From CAYNNP01 sp964398215 (GTDB taxonomy: Bacteria; Planctomycetota; Planctomycetia; Pirellulales; Pirellulaceae): a DNA stretch of 6,318 nucleotides. Shown here one piece after another: positions 6,253 to 6,318 of this stretch. The translations under genes were made by a program, and so were the position numbers. Location of the stretch: positions 1 through 6,318 of the forward strand of contig CAYNNP010000316.1 of NCBI GenBank assembly GCA_964398215.1, in the 5' to 3' direction. The notes under the pieces were generated by a model that saw only the letters and a program-made list of their open reading frames with translations, did not search any database and was not told the origin of the DNA. Each line of letters starts with the position of its first letter. Within the stretch, counting starts at the first letter, position 1.

Positions 6253-6318
6253 TGACGAACCCTTAGTTCCTTCTCAATTTGGTTGTTACTTGAAATTGAT
6301 TTCCGTTCACTCGGCCCG

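Noticed and set aside
6252..6266. ATG overlapping the cas3 stop (TAATG) as the start of a next gene
   Set aside because: It reaches a TAG after four codons. Nothing in 6253-6318 supports a gene, terminator or CRISPR repeat.
1..6318. CRISPR array in the window
   Set aside because: No direct repeats of about 28-37 bases with regular spacers were seen. The only clear repeats are the inverted REP units and the single hairpin at 5220-5259.
1..6318. Frequent GCGATCG/GATCG words as a dispersed repeat
   Set aside because: They occur in coding frames as Ala-Ile or Asp-Arg codon pairs, without shared flanks, so they look like codon use rather than an element.

Overview
The window is a fragment of a type I-G (formerly I-U) CRISPR-Cas effector operon, all on the + strand. 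The organism is probably a planctomycete of the Rhodopirellula type. I infer this from the moderate base composition, the frequent GCGATCG-type codon pairs, the weak ribosome binding sites and the protein style; no lineage marker is present, so it is an impression only. The sequence looks like a draft or metagenome contig, because it carries a 100-base run of N.

Layout, left to right. (1) Positions 1-690 hold the C-terminal part of Csb1, the Cas7 backbone subunit; its start lies outside the window. (2) Positions 691-810 are a non-coding gap almost filled by a 93-bp inverted pair of REP-type palindromes (706-798), which looks like a REPIN/BIME element inside the operon. (3) Positions ~823-2092 hold Csb2, the Cas5-Cas6 fusion, interrupted by the assembly gap at 1201-1300. 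The two halves are in different frames only because the 100-N spacer is not a multiple of three. (4) Positions 2089-6252 hold a 1387-residue Cas3 whose start overlaps the csb2 stop (ATGA). Its order is helicase, long middle region, HD nuclease, and a ~315-residue C-terminal extension with a Cas8-like PLGMLASLGALR motif. (5) The last 66 bases hold no supported feature.

How the genes work together: Csb1 subunits coat the crRNA spacer. Csb2 is expected to cut the pre-crRNA through its Cas6 part and cap the complex through its Cas5 part. Cas3 is recruited to the R-loop, where it unwinds and degrades the target. No separate large subunit (Cas8g/Csx17 or Csb3), no cas4-cas1 or cas2 and no CRISPR array lie in the window. 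The Cas3 extension is a candidate for large-subunit-related function or for tethering Cas3 to Cascade. The parts that go beyond a routine I-G annotation are this extended Cas3, the REPIN between cas7 and cas5-6, and a perfect-stem hairpin in the linker that joins the HD domain to the extension.
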